A stretch of DNA of 64,000 nt from Malania oleifera (taxonomy: Eukaryota; Streptophyta; Magnoliopsida; Santalales; Ximeniaceae). Below are positions 11,702 through 24,166 of this stretch, in pieces. A program made the position numbers and the translations under genes. The stretch lies in NCBI RefSeq assembly GCF_029873635.1, contig NC_080425.1:39187390-39251389 (forward strand), written 5' to 3'. The notes below the pieces were generated by a model. That model did not search any database, was not told where the DNA came from, and saw only the letters and a program-made list of their open reading frames with translations. Position 1 is the first letter of the stretch; every line of letters starts with the position of its first letter.

Positions 11702-12985
11702 CTAAATAAGGACCTCTTCATAATACAAGACATCTCCAAGTTCTAGTGCCTCATAGCTAATCACGTGAAAGGGATCCGGGATGTACTTCCTTAACATTGA
11801 TACGTGGAACACGTCATGAATTTTGGATAGAATTGGCGGTAAGGCTAACTTGTAGGCAACTGAACCCACTCTTTCAACTATCTCGAATGGCCCAATGTAC
11901 CTAGGGCCCAGCTTACCCTTTCTCTTAAACCTCATCAACCCTTTCATCGGTGCAATTTTCAAAAATACATGTTATCCTGTACCAAATTCCAACTCTCGCC
12001 GACGAGTATCTACATAACTTTTCTACCGACTCTAAGTTGTTTGAATTCTATCTCTGATGAGTTAGATTTTATCTGAAGTTTGTTGAACCAACTCCAGCCC
12101 CAAAATCTGTATTTCCCCACTTTCATCCCAATACAACAAAGATCAACACCTCCTACCATATAACGCCTCATATGGTGTCATCCCAATGGTAGCCTGATAG
12201 CTGTTATTATAAGCAAATTCGACTAGTGGCATGTACTGGATCCACCTACCACCAAAATTTAATACAAAGGCTCGCAGCATATCCTCCAGTATTTGAATTG
12301 TCCCCTTTGTCTGTCCATCAGTCTGAGGATGAAAGGTCATACTAAACGTTAGCTATGTACCCATGGCTCTTTACAAACTTTTCCAAAACTACAATGTGAA
12401 CCGTGGGTCTCAATCAGAGACAATGGACACTAGCACTCCATGTAGTCTTACTATCTCCTGTATATATATCTCTGCCAACCTACTTATGGAGTAGCCAACT
12501 CTTATGGGAAGAAAGTGGGCAGTCTTTGTTAACCAGTCTACAACTACCCATATAGCATCCTGACCATGCAAAGCTGGCGGTAACCCCGTAACAAAATTTA
12601 TAGAAATATGTTCCCACTTCCACTTAAGAATGTGGAGTGGCTGTAATTTTCTCGCCAGTCTCTGGTGCTTAGCCTTTGCCTGCTGGCACATCAAGCACTG
12701 CTCTATGTACTTCGCTATCTCTTTCTTCATATTGCTTCACCAAAAGGATTCCCGATGATCCCTGTACATTTTAGTGCTTCCTAGGTGCAATGTGTACAAG
12801 GATTGATGCTCCTCCTCCAAAATGGCTATTTTAATTTCAGGATCTACAGGTAGGCACAGTATGGTAACGAACCTTAGAGCACTATCATCTGAAATAATAA
12901 AATCAGCTCCCTGTCCACTTTGTACTTTATCTCTGATCTTTACTAATTCTGTATCCTGCATCTGAGCGATCTTAATTTTCTCCAA
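11702..12985 (-). pseudogene. Integrase and C-terminal domain of Pol, M2
   Basis: Three open pieces on the minus strand: 12737-12985 (RNase H-integrase linker ending HLGSTKMYRDHRESFW), 12410-12730 (zinc finger CLMCQQ, then HISINFVTGLPPALHGQDAI, where the first catalytic Asp is replaced by Asn, DF to NF), 12143-12340 (HPQTDGQTKGTIQILEDM with the catalytic Glu region, YEALYGRRC), and 11702-11962 (GKLGPRYIGPFEIVERVG barrel and HVSMLRKYIPDPFHV). Frameshifts separate the pieces. Normal function would be insertion of the cDNA in chromatin. Confidence 0.9.
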
Positions 12986-12989
12986 TAAA

Positions 12990-14353
12990 GTTCGCTAAAG
13001 TACCAGACTAGCAATAAATGACCGGTGATCTCCCTCAACCAGTTCTACCCCAAGCCTTTCTAATTCCATTCTGATCTGATGCTGCATCACTACTGCTGAC
13101 GTAGAGACATTCTCTAATTTTCAACTCAAGGCATCAGCTACCACATTTGCTTTCCCTAGGTGGTAACCAATGGTACAATCATAATCTTTAATTAACTCCA
13201 ACCATCTCCTTCGCCTCATATTCAACTATTTCTGTGTGAAGAAATATTTCAAGCTCTTACGATCTATAAGGACCTCACATTTCCCACCATACAGATAATG
13301 CCTCTAGATCTTAAGGCGTACACCATTGCAGCCAACTCTAAATCATGCGTTGGGTAGTTCTTTTCAAATTCCTTAAGTTGTCGAGAAGCGTATGTCATAA
13401 CCTTTCCTTGTTACAACAATACACACCCAAGTCCTCTTAGAGACGTCTCAATGTAAATCACATAATCTCCATCCCCTGATGGAATGGTCAAAATTGGTGT
13501 GGTGACGAGTCACTTCTTCAACTCCTAAAAACTCTGCTCACATTCGTCAGTCCACTCGAACTTCACACCTTTCTTCGTGAGCCGTGTCAGAGGACCTGAT
13601 AACCTAGAAAAACTCTCTACAAACCGCCTGTACTATCACGCCAGACCAAAGAAACTTTGGTTCTCCTAAACATTCCTTGGCCTCGTCCAATTCACCACCA
13701 CTTCTATCTTGCTCGAATCTACCGAAATACCATTCCCAGAAATCACATGTCCAAGGAACATAACTTTCCTCAACCAGAATTCACATTTCTTGAACTTAGC
13801 ATACAAATTATTTTCTCTCAACACCTGTAGCAACATTCTCAGATGATCTTCGTGCTCCTCAAAACTCTTTGAGTAGACTGGAATATCATCAATAAAAACA
13901 ATAACAAATTGATCCAAATACTAGTGGAATACCCTGTTCATTAGGTCCATAAACGCTGCTGGTGCATTGAACAATTCGAAGGGCATAACCAAAAACTCAT
14001 AATGGCTATACCTGGTTCAGAAGGTTGTCTTTGGAACATCTTTCCCTTTAATTTTTACCTAGTGGTATCCCGACCAAAGATCAATCTTAGAGTAGACCCG
14101 GGTTTCCTGGAGCTGATCAAACAAGTCATCAATACGGGGAAGAGGATACTTGTTCTTTACTATTACTTTATTTATCTCTTTGTAGTTTATACACATCCTC
14201 ATCGTCCCATCTTTCTTCTTTACAAATAAAACCGGCACTCCCCAGGGTGACACACTAGGCTTGATAAACCCTTTAACTAATAATTCTTACAACTGGTCTT
14301 TCAATTCTTTCAATTCAGCAAGAGCCATCTTGTAAGGTGCTTTAAAAATTGGT
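12990..14353 (-). pseudogene. Reverse transcriptase and RNase H, M2
   Basis: RT begins near 14253 with [19 protein letters not shown] and [10 protein letters not shown], and continues to 13666-13917 with the catalytic FIDD box ([20 protein letters not shown]) and [11 protein letters not shown]; here the FIDD is intact. RNase H follows at about 12990-13500, with [12 protein letters not shown] and a [11 protein letters not shown] segment visible, across stops. The active site residues of RT are present, but several stops and frame changes prevent a continuous product. Confidence 0.85.
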
Positions 14354-14360
14354 GCTGACC

Positions 14361-14978
14361 CTAAGAGTAGATCAACAGCAACTCAATTTCACAATCTGGT
14401 GACAAACCAGGTAACTCTTTTGGAAAAACATCTGAAAATTCCTTGAGGACTGGAATATCAGCAAGTTTCAATTCTCCCTCTGGCACTTCCTTTATACACA
14501 CTATGTACCCTTGGCAAACATCCCGGAGTAGTCTCCTTGCATGAATAGCTGACACCAACTGTGGTGGGGAGTGCGCAGAAAACCCCACAATTCTGAATTC
14601 ATGCTCTCTAGGAGGCCTGAATATCACTTCTTTCTGATGACAATCAATAGCATAGTTAGCTGCTAGCCAGTCCATACCCAGAATCATATCAAATCCCTAC
14701 ATATCTAATACCATAAGATCAACGAGTAATACTCTTCCCTGAATGCCCATTAGATTGTCTCTAAGCACCCTTCATCACCTCACTACTGACCCTGTCGGTG
14801 TAGCTACCAACAACTCGATGTCTAACAGCTGGGTTTCCATCCGACATAATTTGACGTAGTCCATAGACACAAAAGAGAGTGTAGCCCCTAAGTCAAATAA
14901 AACAACAACTTCATATGATAAAATAGTAATAATACCTGTCACGACATCGCTTGCAGCCCCAATGTCTCTTGTTGTCAT
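14361..14978 (-). pseudogene. Retropepsin and linker, M2
   Basis: Two open pieces: 14775-14978 with VVLFDLGATLSFV, in which the catalytic triplet DSG/DTG has become DLG, and 14361-14687 with MILGMDWLAANYAIDCHQKE, the conserved segment after protease, and FSDVFPKELPGLSPDCEI before RT. The Ser/Thr-to-Leu change is explained by one C-to-T transition and would inactivate the protease. Confidence 0.85.
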
Positions 14979-14999
14979 CGTATAGACTCTCGCCCGGAT

Positions 15000-15935
15000 T
15001 GTGTTCCTCTGCTGGCCTCCTCGGGGCGCCTGATTATTTTCTCAAAATGGTCTAGGAGCTGGTAAATTTACTGGATGAGCTCGACAGTTTCTCCCAATAT
15101 GTCTTGGCCGTCCATACCAATAACAGGCATTCTCTCCTACCATGCAATCTCCCATGTGCCTCCTACCACATCTAGGGCAGATAGGACCATTCTGCTCGCC
15201 CTAATATCCATGGTTTCCTATCACTTGCCTCTATCCTCTGTCATACCGGTCTCCCCTCCATGGGCCCTGACTAGTACCTACCTGAAACCCAAGAGGTGTA
15301 AGCCTCTTTCTTTGGCTCTGTGTCCTAGTACCCCTCTACCTGCTTGCCTCTGCTACAGCGGCCTTGTCAACTCATTCTGAAAAGTCCTAGACTTTTAAAA
15401 TGGTCAACTCTTAATAGATATCTTGCCTCAAACCCCTCTCGAACTTCCTCACTTTCTCAACCTCGTCTGGGACAATATGTGGGGCAAAGTGTGACAGCTC
15501 AATAAACTTTGCCGCTTATTGCACATTTAAGAACTCCTCTACCTTAGCTTCTCTAATAGTGGCAAGGAAATATCGGTCGAAGAACACCTCCTCAAACCGG
15601 CTCCAAGTCATGGCTACTGGCATGGGCCTCTATTCCTCTAACAACTTCACAGTTGTCCACCACCTCTCAGCTTCACCCGTGAACTTATATGTAGCAAAGA
15701 GAACCCTCTCCTCATCAAGACAGTGCAACACCATCAGTGTTTTCTCAATTTCCTGCATCCAGTTTTCAGTAACTATAGGGTCGACTCCTCTTGAAAATGG
15801 CAGAGGATTCAGGTCAGTGAACTGTTGGATCACGCAACCCCTACTGGTCCAGGCAATTTCTGCCATAACTTGTCGTGCTACACTCTGCAGCACATGGTCA
15901 GAGTCATTTCCACCTATACTGGAAGGCCTGCACCA
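15000..15935 (-). pseudogene. Gag with zinc knuckles, M2
   Basis: The N-terminal capsid part is at 15630-15893: [28 protein letters not shown] and FTGEAERWW. Weaker helices continue to about 15400. Two zinc knuckles lie at about 15090-15190: CPRCGRRHMGDC, and CYWYGRPRHIGRNC, where the second Cys is Tyr (TGT to TAT). The N-terminus is cut at 15935-15940 by insert C; the lost start codon region reappears at 20580-20640 (GGTCCATCC, the reverse of ATGGACC). Confidence 0.85.
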
Positions 15936-17155
15936 CTACTCTTAACTTTGGTGCAATCCCAAGAGGGGGGTGAATTGAGAATTTAAAAATTATCACTTAG
16001 GTCAATCGGTTTAACAACAGTATTACACAACCTAGGGTCAGTCTATGCAATCAACAAATAAACATACACGTGCAGTTAAAGTAAAGTGTGAAAAAGTAAA
16101 CAATACACGCAATATGTTATCAAAGTTTGGCCAAATTGCCTACGTCCCCGCCTTGGCTACACTAGTACAAGGATTCCACTACAGCTCACTTAATGGGTGG
16201 AGCGACACTGATTACGACCAAGTCAATTCAAGGGGATGACCTCAACCAACACGCCTTACCAAGATGGTGCACCTAACTTTCCTAGGCGGGTCTAAGCCAG
16301 TCCGGGACTATTCCACTAGGCTAGTCACCCTCTTCAGGCCCACGCCTAGGATACAACAAATGATGTGAAATTTTTGTACACAAAAATACGCTTCTTCACA
16401 AGCAGATATGTACACCAGTATAGCTCAAGCAATATTGTAGGCACGAATAATATGTAAATATGCTCAGTGTTCTAATGTGTGCTAAACACTCAAATAAGTA
16501 TATATTATTAGTCTAGATCTAGAGTATATATCAAAGCAAGCTTTGAAACACTATATGTGAATATCACAAAATCAGATCAAGTTTTCAAATATGCTAGCCA
16601 GTTGATTCAAACAAACTCAACAAGATATTCCCAATCTACTAAGCACAAGGAGTGTTTGAATACAAGTTTCAAAAATGATTTTGCACAAGAAAAATATAGG
16701 TTTAGGTGTCTTGCAATGACAATGTAAGAACCACAACCTTCCAAGTCTTCCCACACAATATTTGTCAAGTTAAATCAGTGGAAGAACTTGATGCTTCTAC
16801 TCTCAATAAAATCAAACGAACAATATAATCTAATGAGAGTATGAGCAAATTAGAATGCTGCACAAACACACTAAATATACTCACAACACTTGAATGATCA
16901 AGGAAAATGAAGTTTTGAAGTGTATGGAAGTAGTATAGGCTACAAAATAATTTTTGAATTTGGGAGAATTTTGGCCTTAATGATCTTGCTATTCACCCCT
17001 TAATTTTGCAAATGAGCTTGCCTATATAGGCATAGGCAAAATTATGACTATTGGGAACACCAAGGGTATTATTAGTACTGTTTTAAAACATTTTAGCATA
17101 ATTAACCCTATTTAAAAAATGTAACTATGGTAAAAAAAATTTCCAACCCTAGAGC

Positions 17156-17531
17156 ACCGGTCGATCGGACTTGTGGTTTGGTTGACCAGGTGACAAAGTT
17201 CGGTCGATCAGGAGAAATTTGAACCTAGAGTTCGGTCGACCAGACTAAGTGTCCCAAGGGCGATTTTTCATTCTATCAGGTGATTTTGAACTGAGTAGTT
17301 CAGTCCACCGGGCAGTTGGATTCTCCCATATTGGGGTTCGGTCGACCAGGGCGTTGCTTGTATAAATTTGGTCGGTCGACCAAGAAGTCAAAGGTTGACC
17401 TGGTGGGAGTTCGGTCGACCAAGTTGTGTGAACTTGGCAAGGTACGGTCGACTGAGCTGTGGTCAAAATGTTGCTCGTTGACAGGTTCGGTCGACCAAGT
17501 GATTTATACTATGAAAGTTCGTTCAACCGAA
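17156..17531. repeat. Array of about ten TTCGGTCGACCA-type palindromic motifs
   Basis: Within 376 bp there are ten near-copies of GTTCGGTCGACCAAG, for example at about 17217, 17236, 17336, 17370, 17408, 17440 and 17486, spaced 20-60 bp with unrelated sequence between. Intact copies are perfect GGTCGACC palindromes. The array lies upstream, or downstream, of no recognisable TATA box that I could fix. Confidence 0.8.
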
Positions 17532-17644
17532 CATGCATTTTTAATGCATTTCGATTCTAATCTCTTTGTATATTAACCCTATTCATATAATGATTAATGT
17601 TTAAGACTATAAGGCATATTTTTATAAATGATAAGGAGTCCTAA

Positions 17645-17845
17645 TGTAAAGACTCGAAAATTTGAAAGGATTAAAATAATTTAAAAAATAAATAAATAAA
17701 ATAACAGATAAATAAATAAAAGGAATGGCGTGAGAATAATAAAAAAATTAAAAATAAAGAAATTAAGATAAATTAAATAATTAAATAACTAGTTGTTAAA
17801 TTAAATATTATTGTATTGGATTTAAAAATAATAATAATTAAAATA

Positions 17846-17896
<51 letters not shown>

Positions 17897-20183
17897 AAGT
17901 TAAGTTACTGATAGAGAGATAAGAAGAAAAAAGAAAGAAGAAGGAAGAAGGAAGAAGAAGGAAGAAGACAGGAGCTGCACGCCCCCCCCCCCGTTTGAAA
18001 AATGTTTCTGCGGGCCAGCCACTCTATTTCCGTCCCTCTCTTTCTCTCAATTACTCGGCGAGTTTGCGACGGATTGGGAAACAAAAGGTGCCGTTGGAAT
18101 CTTGATTCCGCTGCTGACATTTCTACTGGAGCAGATTTTTCATGGAAATGGCTTAGGCACTCCTCCTAGGAAAAGGTAATTTTTCCCCATTTTCTCAATT
18201 TCGCCATTAATATGTGGTTAAATCAATGAATAGACACCACCACGGGGTCCTAGTTGTCGATATCGTCATTTTGGCATAGGTAATTTTCCAATTAAGCATT
18301 TCTAGACCCTACTCCAAAGCGAGAGTGAGATTTAGGAATTTGGCTAAATTTAAGGGTATTATTATTTATTTAGGAATTATGGCCCTAGGAAGTATTAAAT
18401 TAATATTTTATTCATGAATAATTTATTGGAACTAGAATTTAATTTCATGGTCCGGGTAAGCGCCATAGGTATTTTTCGGAGTCCCTATTGGGGTAGTTTA
18501 AGAAACTAGGTAAGGGGAAAAATATATATTAAATCACAATTTTTATGAATTTAATGAAAAAATAAATTGTGTTATATGTACGTGTATATATTCCAATATG
18601 GGTAAAATGCCAACTGTTTAAATTATATTTTTGCCGAGCTTAGGGCTGTTTATTGGATATGTATATACGAAAATGAACTAATGAAAGTGGGAAATATTTT
18701 TAGGATAATTAAGTTAGAAATGAAAGGTATTCTCAATATATAAACATTAAATGTTGGTTGGTTTATTTTATAGGCAGTGTATGAATTTTATTAGTAAATT
18801 GTGTGGCATGACATTTTGTGCAAATATATGTTAAATGTATGAGATGCAGGCTAAGTAAAGCAATGAAAATAAAATATGATATGGACAATGTTGGCTGTGT
18901 ATGTTAAATGCAACCATGTAAATGTAAGACAGATGAAAGGCAGCCATGTTAGCAAATCTAGCACACTTCTATGTAGACTAACTGATGACAACTAAAAGGA
19001 GCTGTGTTAGCAGATCTTGCACGTTTCTACGTAGACTAACTAATGATGGCTAAAGACCAACTGTAGTACGAAGTAATGAAATGAAATGTTATGCAATGAA
19101 ATGACGATGAAATGACAATGAAATGACGATGAAATGACAATGAAATGAAATGACAAAGGTAAATGATGTAAATGGGAAAGGGTCACTTAAAGTGAAACGA
19201 AATGCAAAGTTAAGTTATGAACAGGAATGAATGTGCATGAATGTATAATAACAAAAAAGAATGATGTCTTATGATATTAGAAGTATGTATGTACGCAGAA
19301 CATGTTACGATTGGGCGAGGCGTACCTTTCGCTTGAGGGTTTGCTGAGTAAGGCGAGTTCACTGGTAGCTACAAATATGGCAGTAGCCGCACAACATACT
19401 AGGGCAGAGGAAACCTACTTGTATGGGTGGGTATATTTCCCTTCCCTTAGGGCCTTTGCCGGTAAACTATTGTTGAATGCGTGAGTATGAGATCAGTTTA
19501 ACACTTGAGGGCTTACTGAGTAAGGTAAGTGCCTTAGTATGCTTAAATCGTGACCTTTGGGCTTCTAAATGTATCCGAGCAGAGGGGTGCTACTTGTATG
19601 AGCAGGTAATCACCCCTATCCTTAAGTAATCTCGTAGGTTAAACATTTGTATGTGTTTGATTAGGATCAGGGAATGATTTCCGAAATTATGTTAAGGATT
19701 TTTTAAATGTTAAATCTTATGTTATAAATAAACTCATGTTGGCCACACACTATTTTAATATATGGTTTCTTCCCTTACTAAGATGTGTCTCATCCGAATA
19801 TGAATTTATCTTTTTCAAGATTTCCTCGAGATCGAGCTTTGAAAGCCCGAGGGTTTTTATAGCATTATCGGGAAATAGAAAAAGAAAATGGTATGTTTCT
19901 ATGTTAATTTTGGGGAATGTAAATATTTATGTTTTATGCCTTTATGTTTTAAGGCCATTGAGTAAGGAATGATTGTGAAAATACTGAATTGTTTTAGGAG
20001 TAATGTAGATTTATGGAAATGTAGGTGATGGATGATTTAATATGGATTATAGTTACAATTAGTAAACTCTGGTATTATGTTATATGGAGATTATGATTAT
20101 GTTTCCCGCTACGTATGTTATGTTAATTATGGATTATTAGGTTTGACGAGTCGGACCTGGGTTTAAAGGTTTGAGACGTTTCA
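17645..20183 (+). mobile_element. Solo LTR B' (2.54 kb) nested in insert C
   Basis: Starts TGTAAAGACTCG and ends GAGACGTTTCA; perfect TSD CCTAA at 17640-17644 and 20184-20188. It shares with the LTRs of the 24-35 kb element the GGGCGAGG...GAGGGTTTGCTGAGTAAGG block (19310-19355) and the ACTAAGATGTGTCTCATCC block (19774-19795). A TA microsatellite lies at 17850-17892, and a GAAATGACRAT minisatellite at 19077-19150. No internal coding region. Confidence 0.9.
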
Positions 20184-20579
20184 CCTAAAGTCAGTCTAGG
20201 TCGTCTTTAGGACACCAAAAAAATACAGCATCGGTCGACCTTGATCCCTAAGGTCTTTCTATGGTCTGTGTAGGTACCTAAAGTCAGGGTTGATTTGAGC
20301 ATACCTACCTATCATGCATGATGCAAATTATTACAAGTCATGGGAGTGTACAACCCATAATAATATTACATCCCAAAATGAAGAAAGTGAAAAAGAACTA
20401 CAAATACAACACAGAACTTCTTCATTCATTGGCACGAACACCGCACGCCATCATGATATGTCTTTCAGTTCTAGTACGCAAACAAGGTGAACCTGCATGC
20501 AAACCTTAGTACAACTATCAGTACCAAGAGTATTTGTCATGATCAAAAGTGGGTGTGACCTATCAAGTCAACAACTACT

Positions 20580-20697
20580 ACCACCGATGTGTGCATTGCT
20601 ATTTTCGGGGTCCATCCTGCAATAACATGAAAATAATCTGAGAATCCTAGCTTCATAGTACAACTATTACATTAATCTAACTAAGATATCCCAATAC
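20580..20697 (-). other. Start of gag and leader of M2, first part
   Basis: Sequence GGGGTCCATCCTGCAATAACATG and what follows match the gag start and leader of M3 (36985-37060) and M1 (1700-1760). The leader resumes at 39673 after M3. Confidence 0.75.
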
Positions 20698-21257
20698 TAT
20701 AATGACCTGAAATTTCAAGACACTTTTTTTATGTATATATATACTATAAATTACCTTACTCTGATACCCTTAAAATAACCACTAGAAAACACATATGCAG
20801 CAGAAAACATAAAATCGTGTAACCATATTTACAATACCAGAATTTAATATTTCCCCAATATATATATACACATATATACACATCTCCCCAGCATCTTCTA
20901 CTAAAACTCCTGAAACCTACCAAAAATGCATGTTTTTGACAACACTTTCCCTACAGCCAGGGAAGTATAAATAACCTCTCTACCTACGAGCCTAATCTGC
21001 TCGTCTAACTGGATCACTTGAAAAATGTTAAATTACTGGTATGAGACAACGCTCAGTAAGATGAAATATGCTACTACCAGTGTGTGACAACTAAGTTTAT
21101 ATAAATAATTTACTGATAAATAACTGAACTGAGATATCATGTAAAATATAATATTGTGTAACCCACACCTATGTGGCTTAAAATACAACTGTTTTATCTG
21201 AGCTTTCTATTTATTCATACTGCAAATATTATAATATATATGTTGTTATTCTGTAAA

Positions 21258-21304
<47 letters not shown>

Positions 21305-22238
21305 CACTGTGAAAACTATCCTGAAAATCTGTATGTCATGATTTAACCCCTTATGACAGCGTTGTGCGGCCCGTAGGCGGGACTTAACACTGGTTGGCCC
21401 ACCAAGATAAGTCAACTGATACTCTATCAATTCTGAGACCGGACTTACTGCAATCCCTGCAAAGGCTCAGTATTGGCCTCTCCCTCATCAAACCGGCCAC
21501 CTCTACCCAAAATACTGGGGAGCCTGCAATCCCTCCAAGGCATGGTTGACGGAAATCTACACACTATCTAAGATATGTGGTTGCACTCTGATCTGAAATA
21601 GCTACAATATCGTGCTCTGCTGATCAAATCTCACTGAAATAATTCATCAGAGTCTAATATTATATAATACTAATATATAATTATCTTACTATTTCATCAT
21701 GATTCCAAAATAATCATAACACTATAAATCTGATATGAAAATACTATAATATCTTACTGAAATAACTACAATATCTGATCTGTAATATGTGACTATAATA
21801 TCTGAGTGTTGTGGTTTTGAAATTCTGGAAATCATGGTATTCTGTAAATACTGTAAAATATCTATCTGTAAAATATCTGTCTGTATAATATCTGCCTGTA
21901 AAATATTTGTCTGTATATACACTATAATTTATAATTCTGTAAAATCTAGTAAAACATATTTTTATGCAAAAATACTGTAAATCGTGATATTCTAAAAAAA
22001 CTATATAAACTATGTACTGAACAAATACCCACTTAGGCCACACAATTAATAAAATTCATGTTCTGAAATCTATAAAATTATATAATTTATACCTCGTATC
22101 TTAATAAACAAATACTATAATTGACTGATAAAATTTTTGAATTTACTAGCATAACATATTTCCCTTACCTGGAAAACTAAGCTCGTCTGCTTACTTGCTA
22201 ACTTATGCCCATGGCGTTCATAATTCCATAATCCTAAA

Positions 22239-22306
<68 letters not shown>

Positions 22307-22895
22307 CATATTTCCATGTCGATCAATTGAATTTCCTAGAATAGTTTCATACTCATATTTCCTGAATTAAAAACTATTTATCATTTACCTGGGTTCTTGA
22401 GGAAAACACCTACTGAAAATCCTAGCCTGCCTGCCATGTATACACCAACCATGAATTTTACAAAATCCCAATTTCTCAATTTAACCTCCTAAATACATTC
22501 ACATCTAGGCCTATACCTTAAATAAATTAATAATCAATCCAAAAATACTCAAATAACACCTTTACCTCAGTTTTGGGATGGTGCCCCAAAACCCAAAATT
22601 GAAATTTTACTTTGCCTACATTGTAGAGAATCTTCCTAGGAACCCCGTGGTGGTTCTTGATAATCAAAATGAGGCTTATTGAAGCAAAAATTGTAGAGAG
22701 AAGGGAAATGGGTCATGGGTTTTGAAGAGAGAGAGAGAGAGAGAGAGAGTAATTTGATTTATTTAACAAAATGAAGCTCTCGATTCTTTAAAACTTTTAG
22801 CATTGGCCAGAAAACCATCACCGATTTTCTCCTGCCTTAGCCAAAAATTCATTTTTTTTCATTTTATTTTATTATTTATTTTTCGGGTCACTACA
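20698..22895 (-). mobile_element. 3' LTR of M3 (2.2 kb)
   Basis: Begins TATAATGACCTG (TG decayed to TA) and ends TCGGGTCACTACA, then a CTTCCCTTCTTG purine-tract complement. It contains TA (21256-21302), AC/TA (22240-22306) and GA (22725-22749) microsatellites, the degraded GGTGAGACACC block (21039-21060), a GTGCGGCCCGTAGG core near 21363, and a CTGTAAAATATCTGT minisatellite (21840-21915). Confidence 0.85.
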
Positions 22896-23580
22896 TTCTT
22901 CCCTTCTTGTAAAAAGTTCGTCCTCAAAATTTACTATCTGTGCTATACACCATCCTCTAAGGAAAAATTGGCTACTTGTTTTATTAATTACCCTCACTTG
23001 TGGCGGAGGAATACCATGGTTACATTTAGGGTTCTGAGAGATTACAAATATATATATATAAAAGAAAATTCTCCCAAAACCAAAAACACTATCTATCCTA
23101 TAATCTAATATACAACTTGTACATACATCATTATACTCTGCATAAAATAAAACCAAACTACATAAACTGAATTTACCTTACCGAAATTACTATTGTTCTT
23201 TCTGTGTAATACTGGTCCCCACTGAACAGATGTGGGTATCTCTATCGTATTTCTTCCTCTAACTCCCACGAGGCCTCCTCCACCGCAAAATTTCTCCACA
23301 GGACTTTTACTAGTGGAATTTTCTTAGTACGCAACTCTTGTTCTTTTCTATCTAAGATTTGTACTGGCGTCTCTTCATATGCTAGGGTATCCCTAAGCTC
23401 TATCTCCTCGTAGCTAATCACATGGGAGGGATTCGGGATGTACTTCTCACCATAAAGATAGTGCCTCCAGATCTTTAGAGCATACACTACGGCAACTAAC
23501 TCCAAATCATGTACTGGGCTAGTTCTTTTCATACTCTTTAAGCTACCGAGAAACGTAGGCAATAACTTTTCCATGCTGCA
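22896..23580 (-). pseudogene. Pol C-terminus of M3: RNase H stub fused in frame to the chromodomain end, integrase deleted
   Basis: The open segment 23242-23574 reads SPVHDLELVAVVYALK and IWRHYLYGEKY (RNase H), then passes without a stop into IPNPSHVISYEEIELRD and QILDRKEQELRTKKIPLVKV, WELEEEIR (the chromodomain end). In M2 the same landmarks are about 1.5 kb apart, so the whole integrase core and barrel are missing. The join is at GAAGTAC, shared by both parental sequences (microhomology). Such a Pol could not integrate. Confidence 0.85.
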
Positions 23581-24161
23581 TCAACACCCACCCAAGTCCC
23601 TTCTGGGATGCATCACTGTATATCACATACCCATCCTCTCCTGATGGTATAGATAACACTAGTGTTGTGACCAACTACCGCTTTAACTCCTAGAAGCTCT
23701 GGTCACAATCATCGGTCCATTCAAACCTGAATTCTTCCTCGTGAGTCATATTAGTGAACTCAATAATCTGGAGAAGCCATCCACAAAACGCCGGTAGTAC
23801 CTTGCCAAACCCATGAAAATTCTAACTTCCTGTACGTTCCCCGATCTCACCCAACTCACCACTACTTCTATTTTACTCGGATTAACTGATATGCCATCCC
23901 CGGAGATCACATGGCTGAGGAAAGTGACCTGCCTCAACCAGAATTCACATTTCTTGAATTTTGCATACAATTTCTCTTCCCTTAACACCTGCAATACCAG
24001 CCTTAGACGATTCTCGTGTTCCTCAAAACTCTTCGAGTAGACTAGTATATCATTAATAAATACCACAACAAACTGGTTTTAGTACTGATGGAACACCCGA
24101 TTCATTAAGTCCACAAACACTGATGGTGCACTAGTCAATCCGAACGACATTACTAATAACT
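23581..24161 (-). pseudogene. Reverse transcriptase C-terminal half, M3
   Basis: The open segment 23746-24066 carries [18 protein letters not shown], where the catalytic FIDD box has become FIND (GAT to AAT), followed by [19 protein letters not shown] and [11 protein letters not shown]. The first Asp of the pair is essential for polymerisation, so the copy is dead even without its other stops. It is split from its N-terminal half (34965-35420) by the tandem gag-only element. Confidence 0.9.
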
Positions 24162-24166
24162 CGTAG

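Larger units (their letters stand above)
15941..20574. mobile_element. Insert C: unclassified solo-LTR-like element in M2 gag (about 2.1 kb without its nested LTR)
   Basis: M2 gag sequence on the left (to 15940) resumes at 20575; CTACT flanks both sides (15936-15940, 20575-20579; the register may be shifted one base). It begins with GCAATCCCAAGAGGGGGGTG and contains a GCCTACGTCCCCGCCTTGGC segment, both of which I recognise as widespread plant repeat sequence, probably LTRs of a copia lineage. No coding region and no clear TG...CA termini. It holds the GTCGAC motif array (17156-17531, and one box near 20233 beyond the nested LTR). Confidence 0.55.

Noticed and set aside
17156..17531. Regular short palindromes with spacers, resembling a CRISPR array
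   Set aside because: Copies are degenerate, spacing is irregular, and the context is a plant retroelement; no cas genes.
23242..23574. A new host gene with an RNase H and chromodomain fusion
   Set aside because: It lies inside M3 in the expected position and orientation and is explained by an internal deletion.
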